Origin: Pseudomonadota bacterium
GTDB taxonomy: Bacteria > Pseudomonadota > Gammaproteobacteria > UBA11654
DNA: 37,421 bases
Reading direction: 5' to 3'
NCBI GenBank assembly: GCA_029979325.1
Contig: JAPOHS010000002.1
Coordinates: 1-37,421 of the forward strand
In this document: piece after piece, positions 9,510 through 17,532 of the stretch
Position numbering within the stretch: position 1 is the first letter of the stretch
How the letters are laid out: every line of letters begins with the position of its first letter
Program-made: the position numbers and the translations under genes
The notes under the pieces: generated by a model
Databases searched by the model: none
Seen by the model: only the letters and a program-made list of their open reading frames with translations
What the model was told of the DNA's origin: nothing

Positions 9510-11174
9510 ATGAAAAAAATTATCTACGCCATTCTTTTAAGCACTTTTATCTATACCTCTGGTTATTATATTTGGGTTGGGTCCTCTCCAATTCAATTCA
9601 AAGATGAAAGTTATCAATCAGGAGTAGCCAGTGAGGGCGTCAATTCTTCTGGACCAACTTTCATTGATTATGACAACGATGGCGATATAGATATCTATGT
9701 GGTCACTGAATATCACGGTGAAGGACAAGGCAATAGATTGTTTGAGAATCAAGGCAATCGCACTTTTATTGATGTTGCATCATTAAGGGGTGTTGACAAT
9801 GAAAATGCCCTGGGTCGCGGCGCATCATGGGGTGATTATGACAACGATGGTGACATGGACTTGGCCATTTCAAATTTACCTCCAACGGATAAGAGCACGC
9901 ATATTCCAACAACCCTTTATAAGAACCTTCTGAAAGAAACAGGTGAGCCGAATTTTGAAAACGTGACTAAAGAGGCGCAGTTATTTAGAAAGGGCAATGA
10001 GGACGATCGAGAAATAGGGGGGATTGGAAATACCGGTGCTGGAATAGCATGGGCCGATTATGATAATGATGGTGATTTAGATCTCTATTGGAAATGTGCT
10101 GATTTTGACATCGATAGCGCACTTTTTAGAAACAATGGCGATGGTACTTTTACTGATGTGACCGATGAAACAGGTACTGGAGTGCTCCAATTTGTTTTAG
10201 AAGCAAACTCTCAAGGGGCACCGAGCTGGACCGATGTAGACCACGATGGATATGTTGATCTTTTGGTTACCAATGAAGGGGATAAAAAAATATTATTTTT
10301 AAATGATCAGAAAGGATCGTTTAAGAATATTACGACTTCTTTTAGACCTCCATCCGGCACAGCTTTTCTTAATCCTGGCAACGCAAATGGTGCTTGCATA
10401 GGAGACATTGACAACGATGGTGACATGGATGTCTTTCTGCCAACTGCAGATCAAGCAAATCGTCTCTATATCAGTCTTTTAAAAGAAACAGGTCAACTGA
10501 GCTATAAAGACATCACGCTCTCATCTGGCGTAGGCCATAAATCGGGCGCACGAGGATGTGCGATGGGCGATTTTGATAACGATGGATTGATTGATATCTA
10601 TGTCAACAATGGAGGATTGGCGGATACTTTAATCAATGATGTGATCGATATTCCTATCTTTGTTCAGTTCTATATTGCCATTGAACCTGATGTCAACAAA
10701 CTCTTCAGGAACAATGGAGATTTAACTTTTTCAGACCTGACTTGGCGCTCAAGAGCCAGTGGTTATGGAGTGGGCAGTGGTGTTGGCACAGCAGACCTAG
10801 ATGAAGATGGTTTTCTCGATATCTTTTTCACCAATAGGACCTTCTATACAGGAGGAGATCAAATCACAGAATCCGATAGAAATTATTTATTGTTCAATAA
10901 GGGCAATAAAAATAATTGGTTGAAGATTAACCTCATTGGCAAGGAAAGCAATACCAATGGTTATGGAGCACGAGTCACGCTGGCTTCAGATGATTTTAAA
11001 CAATACAGAGAGGCCACAAGTGCACATGGATATAATTCAGGAAATGATCCAAGAATGCATTTTGGATTGGGTAAGAAAGACTCTGTAGATTCGATTGAGG
11101 TCATTTGGCCAAGTGGCAAAAGGTCTGAAGTTCTTCAGCCATCAATCAATCAGACCATCACCATCACGGAGTAA
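9510..11174 (+). CDS. Exported FG-GAP/VCBS repeat protein with ASPIC/UnbV domain (CRTAC1-like)
   Basis: The 554-residue product starts at the ATG at 9510 (MKKIIYAILLSTFIYTSGYYIW, a signal sequence or signal anchor); an upstream in-frame TTG at 9483 overlaps cyoE and would spoil the signal. Seven Asp-rich calcium-type repeats of the form DxDxDGxxD follow (for example DYDNDGDIDIYV, DVDHDGYVDLLV, DFDNDGLIDIYV, DLDEDGFLDIFF), predicting a seven-bladed integrin-like beta-propeller. The last 70 or so residues are an ASPIC/UnbV domain (GYGARVTLAS, HFGLGKKDSVDSIEVIWPSG). The family is secreted or periplasmic, and its biochemical role is unclear. A Tat-exported flavoprotein follows after 9 bases, suggesting a common envelope function. 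Confidence 0.85.
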   Translation: MKKIIYAILLSTFIYTSGYYIWVGSSPIQFKDESYQSGVASEGVNSSGPTFIDYDNDGDIDIYVVTEYHGEGQGNRLFENQGNRTFIDVASLRGVDNENALGRGASWGDYDNDGDMDLAISNLPPTDKSTHIPTTLYKNLLKETGEPNFENVTKEAQLFRKGNEDDREIGGIGNTGAGIAWADYDNDGDLDLYWKCADFDIDSALFRNNGDGTFTDVTDETGTGVLQFVLEANSQGAPSWTDVDHDGYVDLLVTNEGDKKILFLNDQKGSFKNITTSFRPPSGTAFLNPGNANGACIGDIDNDGDMDVFLPTADQANRLYISLLKETGQLSYKDITLSSGVGHKSGARGCAMGDFDNDGLIDIYVNNGGLADTLINDVIDIPIFVQFYIAIEPDVNKLFRNNGDLTFSDLTWRSRASGYGVGSGVGTADLDEDGFLDIFFTNRTFYTGGDQITESDRNYLLFNKGNKNNWLKINLIGKESNTNGYGARVTLASDDFKQYREATSAHGYNSGNDPRMHFGLGKKDSVDSIEVIWPSGKRSEVLQPSINQTITITE

Positions 11175-11183
11175 ATTTTGTCT

Positions 11184-12635
11184 ATGTCATCTAAACAAGG
11201 TTCACACTCAAAATTCAGAAGAGGGTTGCTCAAAATAATGGGGTATGCACCCATTTTAAGTTTTCCAAATGTCATCAAATCCAATGAATCCACAGATGTT
11301 TTAATCATCGGTGCTGGTTTATCAGGCCTGCATGCGGCAAATTTATTAGAAGAAGAGGGGTATAAAGTCCGGGTTTTGGAAGCAGATAATCGAGTGGGCG
11401 GCAGGGTGCTTACTCAGAAGAACATACCTGGAAACCCTGAAACTGGTGGTACCGCCTTCGGCTCAGGTTATGCTCGCGTGATTGACACTGCCAATCGATT
11501 TGGAATTAACCTCATCGATCTTAAACCTGTGATTCCATATTTCAGAGAGAGAACACTCGCACTGGGCGGTGAAATCATTCGCAAGGAAGAATGGCCAGAT
11601 CATCCGAAAAATATTTTGCCTGACGAATATCGCAATCTACCTCCCAATGCTTTTTTTCATACTTTATTGGGTGGAGATAACCCATTGAAGGCGCCGCAAG
11701 AGTGGATGAACGAAGAGCAATTTATTCATGACATATCTGTCCATGAGTGGCTTACAAATAAGGGGTTTTCGGATGAATTGGTTGATCTTGTCTATAACCT
11801 CAATATCAGTCATGGATATGATGCCAAAGATGTTTCCGTATTGATGTTGATGTTCGTTAATGCTTTTTCAGCCTCTCAAAGCAGGCTGGGCTTTCAAACC
11901 AGCTTGGTTGCAGAGGGAGGAAATATTTCAATTGTGGAAGCAATGGCAAACAACCTCAGTGAGGAGGTTCATTTTGGTAAAAAGGTCGTATCGATTGATG
12001 CTTCAAAACATACTGCCAAGGTTGTTTGTGATGATGGAACGTCGTACGCAGCGAATAAGGTTATTTGCTCATTGCCATTTTCTGTTCTAAAGGACATTTC
12101 AATTTACCCAAAAATAACCGGGCCACAATCAGATGCAATCCAGACTCTTAAATCACAAAAAATCAATATGCTGCATCTCATACCCAAAACCCCGTTTTGG
12201 GAGAATGATGAGATGAGTCCAAATATGTACACGGATCAACTCGCGGGCATGGTTCTTGCTCAGAGACAAGCATCATCACCTGAGATTGTTGATAGCTTGA
12301 CAGTTTGGTTAAGAGGACCAATCGCAGAAAAGCTTGATCGAATGAATCAGGATGATGCAATAAGCAGTGTCATTAAATCAATTGAAACATTGAGGCCCAG
12401 CACGAAAGGGCAATTAGAGTTCTCGGCTTACCATTCTTGGTCTCTCAATCCTTACTCAAATGGTGATTGGGCTTATTGGGGACCTGGTCAAGTGTCTCAA
12501 TTTGGCCAGCATGTCTCAAATATTCATCATGATCTTCATTTTTGTGGAGAGCATACCGCAATTGCTAATCGAGGTATGGAAGGTGCATTGGAGTCTGGAG
12601 AAAGAGCGTTCTTTGAAATATTGGATCTCAGCTGA
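11184..12635 (+). CDS. Tat-exported flavin-containing amine oxidase family protein
   Basis: A 483-residue protein from the ATG at 11184; the upstream TTG at 11178 adds only two residues. The N-terminus SKFRRGLLKIMG with Arg12-Arg13 fits a twin-arginine signal. Then comes the FAD-binding Rossmann motif DVLIIGAGLSGLHAANLL and the GG-doublet EADNRVGGRV, and the C-terminal amine-oxidase motif CGEHTAIANRGMEGALESG. This places it in the monoamine oxidase / phytoene desaturase-like superfamily, folded with FAD in the cytoplasm and exported. Substrate unknown. It forms a likely operon with the CRTAC1-like gene and abuts the convergent SDR gene with zero bases between stop codons. Confidence 0.83.
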   Translation: MSSKQGSHSKFRRGLLKIMGYAPILSFPNVIKSNESTDVLIIGAGLSGLHAANLLEEEGYKVRVLEADNRVGGRVLTQKNIPGNPETGGTAFGSGYARVIDTANRFGINLIDLKPVIPYFRERTLALGGEIIRKEEWPDHPKNILPDEYRNLPPNAFFHTLLGGDNPLKAPQEWMNEEQFIHDISVHEWLTNKGFSDELVDLVYNLNISHGYDAKDVSVLMLMFVNAFSASQSRLGFQTSLVAEGGNISIVEAMANNLSEEVHFGKKVVSIDASKHTAKVVCDDGTSYAANKVICSLPFSVLKDISIYPKITGPQSDAIQTLKSQKINMLHLIPKTPFWENDEMSPNMYTDQLAGMVLAQRQASSPEIVDSLTVWLRGPIAEKLDRMNQDDAISSVIKSIETLRPSTKGQLEFSAYHSWSLNPYSNGDWAYWGPGQVSQFGQHVSNIHHDLHFCGEHTAIANRGMEGALESGERAFFEILDLS

Positions 12636-13415
12636 TCACCAACCGATCACTCTTCCATCTTCATAGTCCAGAAAAAGACCATTTTGATCCATCGTTAAGT
12701 TTTCTATTACAACCATCATTTTGGAGACACTCTCATCAATTTCTATAGCACCCATAAATCCCATGCCCAATGTTGTGTTCACAATTCCAGGAGACAGCGC
12801 AACGACTATTACTTCACTTTCAAGTGTTTCAAAGGAAAGTGTTTTGATCATGCTATTCAAAGCAGCTTTACTCATTGCATAGCTATACATCATCGGTATT
12901 TCTGGCCTTTCCTCGAATGAGGCAGCTTTAGTTGAAAGATTCACAATCTTACCTTTTTTTGATCGCTCTACATTATCTATAAAAGTTTGAATGACTTTCA
13001 TTGTACCGATGGTATTGACCTCAAAACTTTTTCTTGTTGCTTCAATATCAACACCGCCAATGCCCCTGAATGAGGAGAAGTATCTAGGTGTATATGCTGC
13101 ATTATTTAATAGAATATCAATTACATCATCCTTGTACTTCTTCTTTAAATTATTCAAATGATCATCATTGGTGATATCCAGCTGCTCGACCAAGACATTT
13201 TGATTTTGTTTTGAGAATTCGATGAGTTCATCGGCTGAATCAAGCGATCTGGTTGTGGCTATGACTTTCCAGCCTTTGTTTGAAAATTGTTTCACAAACT
13301 CCAATCCAATATTTCTATTTGATCCCGTGATTAAGACAGTTTGCTCTTCTTCTGCAAAAATCCCAGGAGTACAAATTGATAGACCAAAGAGAATTGATGT
13401 GATTATTATTTTCAT
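12636..13415 (-). CDS. Short-chain dehydrogenase/reductase with Sec signal peptide
   Basis: This 259-residue protein is a classical SDR: cofactor motif TGSNRNIG, NNAA motif (LLNNAAYTP), catalytic Ser region (IVNLSTKAAS) and Tyr-Lys pair in YAMSK. Uniquely, the SDR domain is preceded by a clean signal peptide, MKIIITSILFGLSICTPGIFA, with an AxA-like cleavage site before EEEQ. No alternative start lies between the signal and the first beta strand (TVLITG), so the export signal is real unless the protein is kept as a membrane anchor. Last gene of a reverse operon, 3 bases after the unknown gene at 13419. Substrate unknown. Confidence 0.82.
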   Translation of the reverse strand: MKIIITSILFGLSICTPGIFAEEEQTVLITGSNRNIGLEFVKQFSNKGWKVIATTRSLDSADELIEFSKQNQNVLVEQLDITNDDHLNNLKKKYKDDVIDILLNNAAYTPRYFSSFRGIGGVDIEATRKSFEVNTIGTMKVIQTFIDNVERSKKGKIVNLSTKAASFEERPEIPMMYSYAMSKAALNSMIKTLSFETLESEVIVVALSPGIVNTTLGMGFMGAIEIDESVSKMMVVIENLTMDQNGLFLDYEDGRVIGW

Positions 13416-13418
13416 GAC

Positions 13419-14012
13419 TTATTTAACTGCTTGTTTGTGTCCAATTGGTGGATAGTTTTTCGGATTACAATCCTCTGGAGAAGAATCTAAGACAGATTGA
13501 TAGAGATCATTTTCCTTTTTTACTGCTTCTGCTGATATGCAGGCGATTGCTTCCCAGTCATTTTGTGAAAATACTTCTTTTTCTAGTTCATAAGTTGAGT
13601 GTCTATTGGAAGCTAGCATATTTAGAAATGCATCTAGGAATTCTTCAGCATTTATTTTGAATTCTTCTAATCCGTATAGCCCAGTTGTGACCAGATGATT
13701 TTTACTATTCTCAAGACTATCTATGAATTTTTCCATTGAGACCAAGCCGGTTTCTAGTTTATTCAATTTCTCTTTATATTCTTTGTTATCTTCACTTACA
13801 TGAGGGATGAGCCTTTCATGTAAAACATGATCTTGTTCAATGAGCCTTCTCAACGAAAAAGAAAGATAATCACAGCATGCAATTAAAAAATTAACTGATC
13901 TTGGGTCAGGATTCTCAGTTTTTATTCCGTCTGCAAAAGCTCTTCTAACTTGTGAAAGATGAGTTCTTTCATTTGAAACATGTTTTTCGAAACCATTCTT
14001 ATCTTTTTCCAT
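13419..14012 (-). CDS. Hypothetical helical protein, possibly hemerythrin-like
   Basis: I do not recognise this 197-residue protein with certainty. It is strongly helical, without signal peptide or membrane segment. His/Glu/Asp-rich helices (ERTHLSQVRRAF, EQDHVLHERLIPHV, ASNRHSTYELEKEVF, then NDWEAIA) resemble the four-helix metal-binding bundle of hemerythrin-like proteins, but the ligand spacing is not clearly canonical. Its ATG overlaps the stop of the paraoxonase-like gene by one base (TAATG) and it ends 3 bases before the SDR start, so it sits in the middle of a three-gene operon whose other two products are membrane-anchored or exported. Confidence 0.7.
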   Translation of the reverse strand: MEKDKNGFEKHVSNERTHLSQVRRAFADGIKTENPDPRSVNFLIACCDYLSFSLRRLIEQDHVLHERLIPHVSEDNKEYKEKLNKLETGLVSMEKFIDSLENSKNHLVTTGLYGLEEFKINAEEFLDAFLNMLASNRHSTYELEKEVFSQNDWEAIACISAEAVKKENDLYQSVLDSSPEDCNPKNYPPIGHKQAVK

Positions 14013-15085
14013 TATTCCTCCAATTTACAAACATAGACCTTGTCATCTGTTATGGAGCCAATTAGCAAATTATCCTCCCATTGCACACCAACACTGGCGG
14101 TTGAAATATCATCACCAAGACTGAGGAACAATACTTCTTTCGTTTTAAAGTATTGTGCTTTATTGGGATCGAATATAAGGGACTCTATTTTTGATGGAGA
14201 GGGCTTGTAATCACCTTTCTGAAGCGATATAAAATGCTGAATCAAAGACACAACACTCGCAACCTGTGCAACGATGATTTGATTTCCCAAGACGCTTATA
14301 TTATCGGGTGATCCATCAAGCGAAATGGATCCTAACTTTTCTAGCTTGCCATCATTAAGTTGCTTCAGAACTCTGATTCTTTTTGCATTTGTTTCTGAAG
14401 CAATAATGTAACCCTCTTTAGTAAGATTAAGACCTGATACAGATGCGAGATTTCTAGAAGCAATGGTCATATCAATGCCATCATAAAAAACGATTGTTGA
14501 ATAAGGTCTTCCAAGTTGTTCTTGAATTTTTTCAAATGAACCGATGTTTGAATTAAACATACTGTCATTCCCAATATATAGTTTATCTTCGGCGACTAAT
14601 ACTAGGTCATTGGGGCTTTCCAGTAATGAGCTGATCAAAGTTTTTTTGTGTTCAATTCCTCTTTCTGATACTAAAAACATTTCAATTGATTCAGCTTCTA
14701 TACCTCTTTGTTTGGGATGATTGATGGCAGCCAAAGTGTTTCCATATAAGGATAAGCCATGCGGTCTAAAATTATCCAAACCTTCACCTGAGAAAATACT
14801 TTCTACTTTCCATGGCTTGCTATTGAGATTAATCTTTCCAATGCTTCCTTGGACATCTTTCTCTTCAATTAAACCTCTGCGGTCCAGTATGGATAGGTAG
14901 GCAATGCCATTTTTATAATCTATTTCGATATCTTCAGCGCTTCCTTCAAGCTCAATTGCTTGGCAGCTGTTTGGCTTCTTTTCATTGATTGTGACAAAGA
15001 CATCCAATCTCCACGCCATTAATAGGGAGAACGCCATCATCACTAAAATGATACAAAGTGTTACTTTTGTTATTTTTTTTATCAT
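14012..15085 (-). CDS. Paraoxonase/arylesterase-like membrane-anchored beta-propeller
   Basis: The 357-residue protein is taken from the ATG at 15085; a TTG further upstream only adds low-complexity residues. Residues 5-25 form a hydrophobic anchor. The body matches paraoxonase (PON1): Glu-Asp in GSAEDIEID, the His in FRPHGLSLY, Asn-Asp in SPNDLVLV, Asn in VSGLNLTKEG and Asp-Asn in GSPDNISV correspond to the calcium and lactonase site residues of the six-bladed propeller. Such enzymes hydrolyse lactones or aryl esters using calcium, which fits a periplasmic location. First gene of the reverse operon with the unknown protein and the exported SDR; divergent from the MFS gene across 51 AT-rich bases. 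Confidence 0.78.
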   Translation of the reverse strand: MIKKITKVTLCIILVMMAFSLLMAWRLDVFVTINEKKPNSCQAIELEGSAEDIEIDYKNGIAYLSILDRRGLIEEKDVQGSIGKINLNSKPWKVESIFSGEGLDNFRPHGLSLYGNTLAAINHPKQRGIEAESIEMFLVSERGIEHKKTLISSLLESPNDLVLVAEDKLYIGNDSMFNSNIGSFEKIQEQLGRPYSTIVFYDGIDMTIASRNLASVSGLNLTKEGYIIASETNAKRIRVLKQLNDGKLEKLGSISLDGSPDNISVLGNQIIVAQVASVVSLIQHFISLQKGDYKPSPSKIESLIFDPNKAQYFKTKEVLFLSLGDDISTASVGVQWEDNLLIGSITDDKVYVCKLEE

Positions 15086-15136
15086 CACTATTAGTGTAGT
15101 GTTATTATTTTTAATAATAAAATTTAAAATCAAAAT

Positions 15137-16483
15137 ATGGACTTAGGAAATAATTCTGATCAGCCAATGGGTCTAAAGTTTGGCCCAATAGTGCTCATGC
15201 CAGATATTGAAAAACGTCATTTGTTTACGTTATTTTTTGGAGCTTTCTTTGGCATAGCCAGCATGGCCTTTGTCAATGTTTTTAATTATTCGATTTTTAG
15301 CGCTCTTCAAATTCCACAAGAGGAATTCGGTAGCGTTGCTGGAACCTTAACCGCTGTTCAGGAAGTTGTGGTTGTCTCAGTCATCGGTTTTTTCGGAGCG
15401 TTTTCTGACAAGGTAGGAAGAAGGCTCGTCTATTCCATGGGTTTTTTCTTACTTGGCATAGGCTACTTTATTTATCCTTTGGCAGACAATACCACGGAGC
15501 TCTATTTCTTTAGGATTTTTGTCGCTTTGGGTTGTGCTGCAAATACGGTCATGTTGCCAACGGTTGCCAATGACTATGTTCATGGCAGCACCAGAGGAAG
15601 GTTGATTGCTTTCACTTCAATACTCAATGGTCTCGGACTTGTTCTTATCATTTCAACCTTCAGAAACTTTGCAACATTCTATGAGCGACTTGAGGCACCA
15701 GAGATATTAATCAATCTTGGATACGATACAGCTAACTGGGCACAATATACCTTCTGGTCAGCATCAGCCATGGTTTTTATTGTGTCGATAGTGCTATATA
15801 CCAATCTTAAAAAGGGAACAGCTGAGGCTACAGCAAAGAAAGATTCATATTTTTCTACTCTGGGAGTTGCCATCAAGGAAGCTAAAAATCCAAGAGTTGC
15901 TTTAGCATATACAGCTGGAATTGTTTCTAGAGGGGATCTGGCAGTTGTCAGTACCTTCTTTGCACTCTGGTTAAGCATTGAATTCGAGTCATTGGGCATG
16001 AGTAAATCTGAAGCACAGAAAATGGCGGCACTTCTATATGTTGCCGTTCAAGCATGTGCAATTCCAGGGGCATTATTGATTAATTTTTTCATCGATAAAT
16101 TTGACCGTGTTTTGGCCTTGGCCATATCCATGGGCATTGCTGCAACTGGATATCTCTATCTTGGATTCATTGAAGATGTGCAAGGCACTCAGATGTATAT
16201 CGGTGTGGGTCTTCTTGGTTTGGGTGAGATATTTGCCAACATTTCTGCCATTTCTCTTATTGGAAGTGTTGCACCTCCAAAAGCAAGAGGAGCTGTGATC
16301 GGAGGATTTAGCTTCTTTGGCGCCGTTGGGATCTTTCTTGTCGCTGGGATTGGCGGCCAAATATTTGATAGCATCAGCCCAACTGCTCCATTCACGATGG
16401 TTGGCATTGCAAATCTATCACTATTGACTTTAGCCCTGTTACTATTGTTATTTGAGAGAAGACAAAAGAATGCATCAGACTAG
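15137..16483 (+). CDS. Major facilitator superfamily transporter
   Basis: This 448-residue polytopic protein has about twelve hydrophobic segments and the MFS motif A between TM2 and TM3 (GAFSDKVGRRLVY). A central basic loop (TNLKKGTAEATAKKDSYF) separates the two six-helix halves. It probably exports or imports a small organic solute across the inner membrane, but the substrate cannot be read from sequence. It lies 50 bases upstream of the DUF1838-tetR operon and divergent from the paraoxonase-like gene, so it may belong functionally to either side. Confidence 0.83.
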   Translation: MDLGNNSDQPMGLKFGPIVLMPDIEKRHLFTLFFGAFFGIASMAFVNVFNYSIFSALQIPQEEFGSVAGTLTAVQEVVVVSVIGFFGAFSDKVGRRLVYSMGFFLLGIGYFIYPLADNTTELYFFRIFVALGCAANTVMLPTVANDYVHGSTRGRLIAFTSILNGLGLVLIISTFRNFATFYERLEAPEILINLGYDTANWAQYTFWSASAMVFIVSIVLYTNLKKGTAEATAKKDSYFSTLGVAIKEAKNPRVALAYTAGIVSRGDLAVVSTFFALWLSIEFESLGMSKSEAQKMAALLYVAVQACAIPGALLINFFIDKFDRVLALAISMGIAATGYLYLGFIEDVQGTQMYIGVGLLGLGEIFANISAISLIGSVAPPKARGAVIGGFSFFGAVGIFLVAGIGGQIFDSISPTAPFTMVGIANLSLLTLALLLLLFERRQKNASD

Positions 16484-16513
16484 GTTTTTGAATTTTATAA
16501 ACTAATGAAATAA

Positions 16514-16535
16514 TTAATGATCAAAGGATAAAAAT
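16514..16535 (+). promoter_or_regulatory. Possible degenerate copy of the 22-bp palindromic operator
   Basis: TTAATGATC-N4-GATAAAAAT has the same 9-4-9 architecture as the four clear operators and matches the CTATTTATC/GATAAATAG consensus at 13 of 18 arm positions. It lies directly on the start of the DUF1838-tetR operon, where an autoregulatory site would be expected. In AT-rich DNA such a match can arise by chance, so this is only suggestive. Confidence 0.3.
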
Positions 16536-17526
16536 GGAACGAAGAAAGTTTTTCAAAAGTATTGGAAGTGTCGGCGCATTGGGTGCAAGTGCTTTAGCCT
16601 TAAACATGATGTCTGATAAGGCAAAAGCGGATTTACCATCAGCATACGGAACATCCATAGGTGAAAGTCTTCAGGGGCCATACGTGGACCTAACAAAAGG
16701 ACCTGGTAATAAAGTTGGATATGCAAGATTAAATGGTGACCTGGATGAATCAAAACAAAAATATGGATGGTTTAAAGGCTTCATCATGGCCATTAGACCA
16801 AATAAACCCATTTTGGATGCCATGGGATTTCAAGGTTTCGGTGTTTCTAGATTAGAAAAGCAGGCCGATGGGTCATATGCGAAGATTCTAAGAGAGGTGG
16901 GTCTTTATACAGATCTCAGAACAGGTGAAGTGTTGGAGGAATGGAAAAATCCAATGACCAATGAGAATGTTAGAGTTGTACACATAGCAAATGATCCTTT
17001 CAATTATGTGATTGAAGATCACTTTCCTGAGCCACCTAGATTTGGGGATTTGAATCAAGAAGAAATCCCAAAGATTCCTTTTATTCTCCCGTGGCAACAA
17101 AGAGGCAATAGATTGGATATGGAGATTCATATTAATCTCTTCTATCCAAATGCTTTAGATCCAAATAAGTGGGCAAGAGAATCCAGTGGCCCAATGGTTC
17201 AGGTCTCAGAGGGTTTTGCTTATCATGTAGATGCTGCAAAAATGCAAGATCCAAGCTATACGACTCTTCCATACTCAGGTACATGGAACAGAATCACACC
17301 CTGGCTTCCTTGGATGCTTATGGGTCAAACACCTGGCCATATGATGTATTCTGCCTTCATGGGCTCTGGAGAAGATCTCGAGCAAATACACAGTCGACAA
17401 GTATTGGATTATGTTGAGAAACATTATCCCAAGTATTTTACTGCTCCAGAAACATACGATCCAAAAACACCAAGCCTTTCGAGTTTGGAGCTCTATGCCA
17501 TTGAACAGGAGCCATTCAAGGGATAA
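16534..17526 (+). CDS. Tat-exported DUF1838 family protein
   Basis: The 330-residue product opens with a twin-arginine signal, ERRKFFKSIGSVGALGASAL, and a likely cleavage site after AKA around residue 32. The mature part matches DUF1838, an uncharacterised family of exported proteins, with long aromatic-rich strands and a VIEDHFPEPPRF region. It is the first gene of a tight operon with tetR (6 bases), a HIBADH-type dehydrogenase and an alpha/beta hydrolase, so a periplasmic role in handling or sensing the pathway substrate is plausible but not shown. The ATG at 16534 is preceded by aaagga, a reasonable ribosome site. Confidence 0.78.
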   Translation: MERRKFFKSIGSVGALGASALALNMMSDKAKADLPSAYGTSIGESLQGPYVDLTKGPGNKVGYARLNGDLDESKQKYGWFKGFIMAIRPNKPILDAMGFQGFGVSRLEKQADGSYAKILREVGLYTDLRTGEVLEEWKNPMTNENVRVVHIANDPFNYVIEDHFPEPPRFGDLNQEEIPKIPFILPWQQRGNRLDMEIHINLFYPNALDPNKWARESSGPMVQVSEGFAYHVDAAKMQDPSYTTLPYSGTWNRITPWLPWMLMGQTPGHMMYSAFMGSGEDLEQIHSRQVLDYVEKHYPKYFTAPETYDPKTPSLSSLELYAIEQEPFKG

Positions 17527-17532
17527 ATATTG

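Noticed and set aside
12633..12649. TGATC / GATCA inverted repeat at the amine oxidase/SDR junction
   Set aside because: Only 5-bp arms around 7 bases, mostly within the SDR coding sequence, with no U-run; too weak for a terminator or operator.
15679..15999. Reverse-strand open frame of 106 codons inside the MFS gene
   Set aside because: Antisense shadow of a transporter gene with clear membrane-segment coding pattern on the plus strand.
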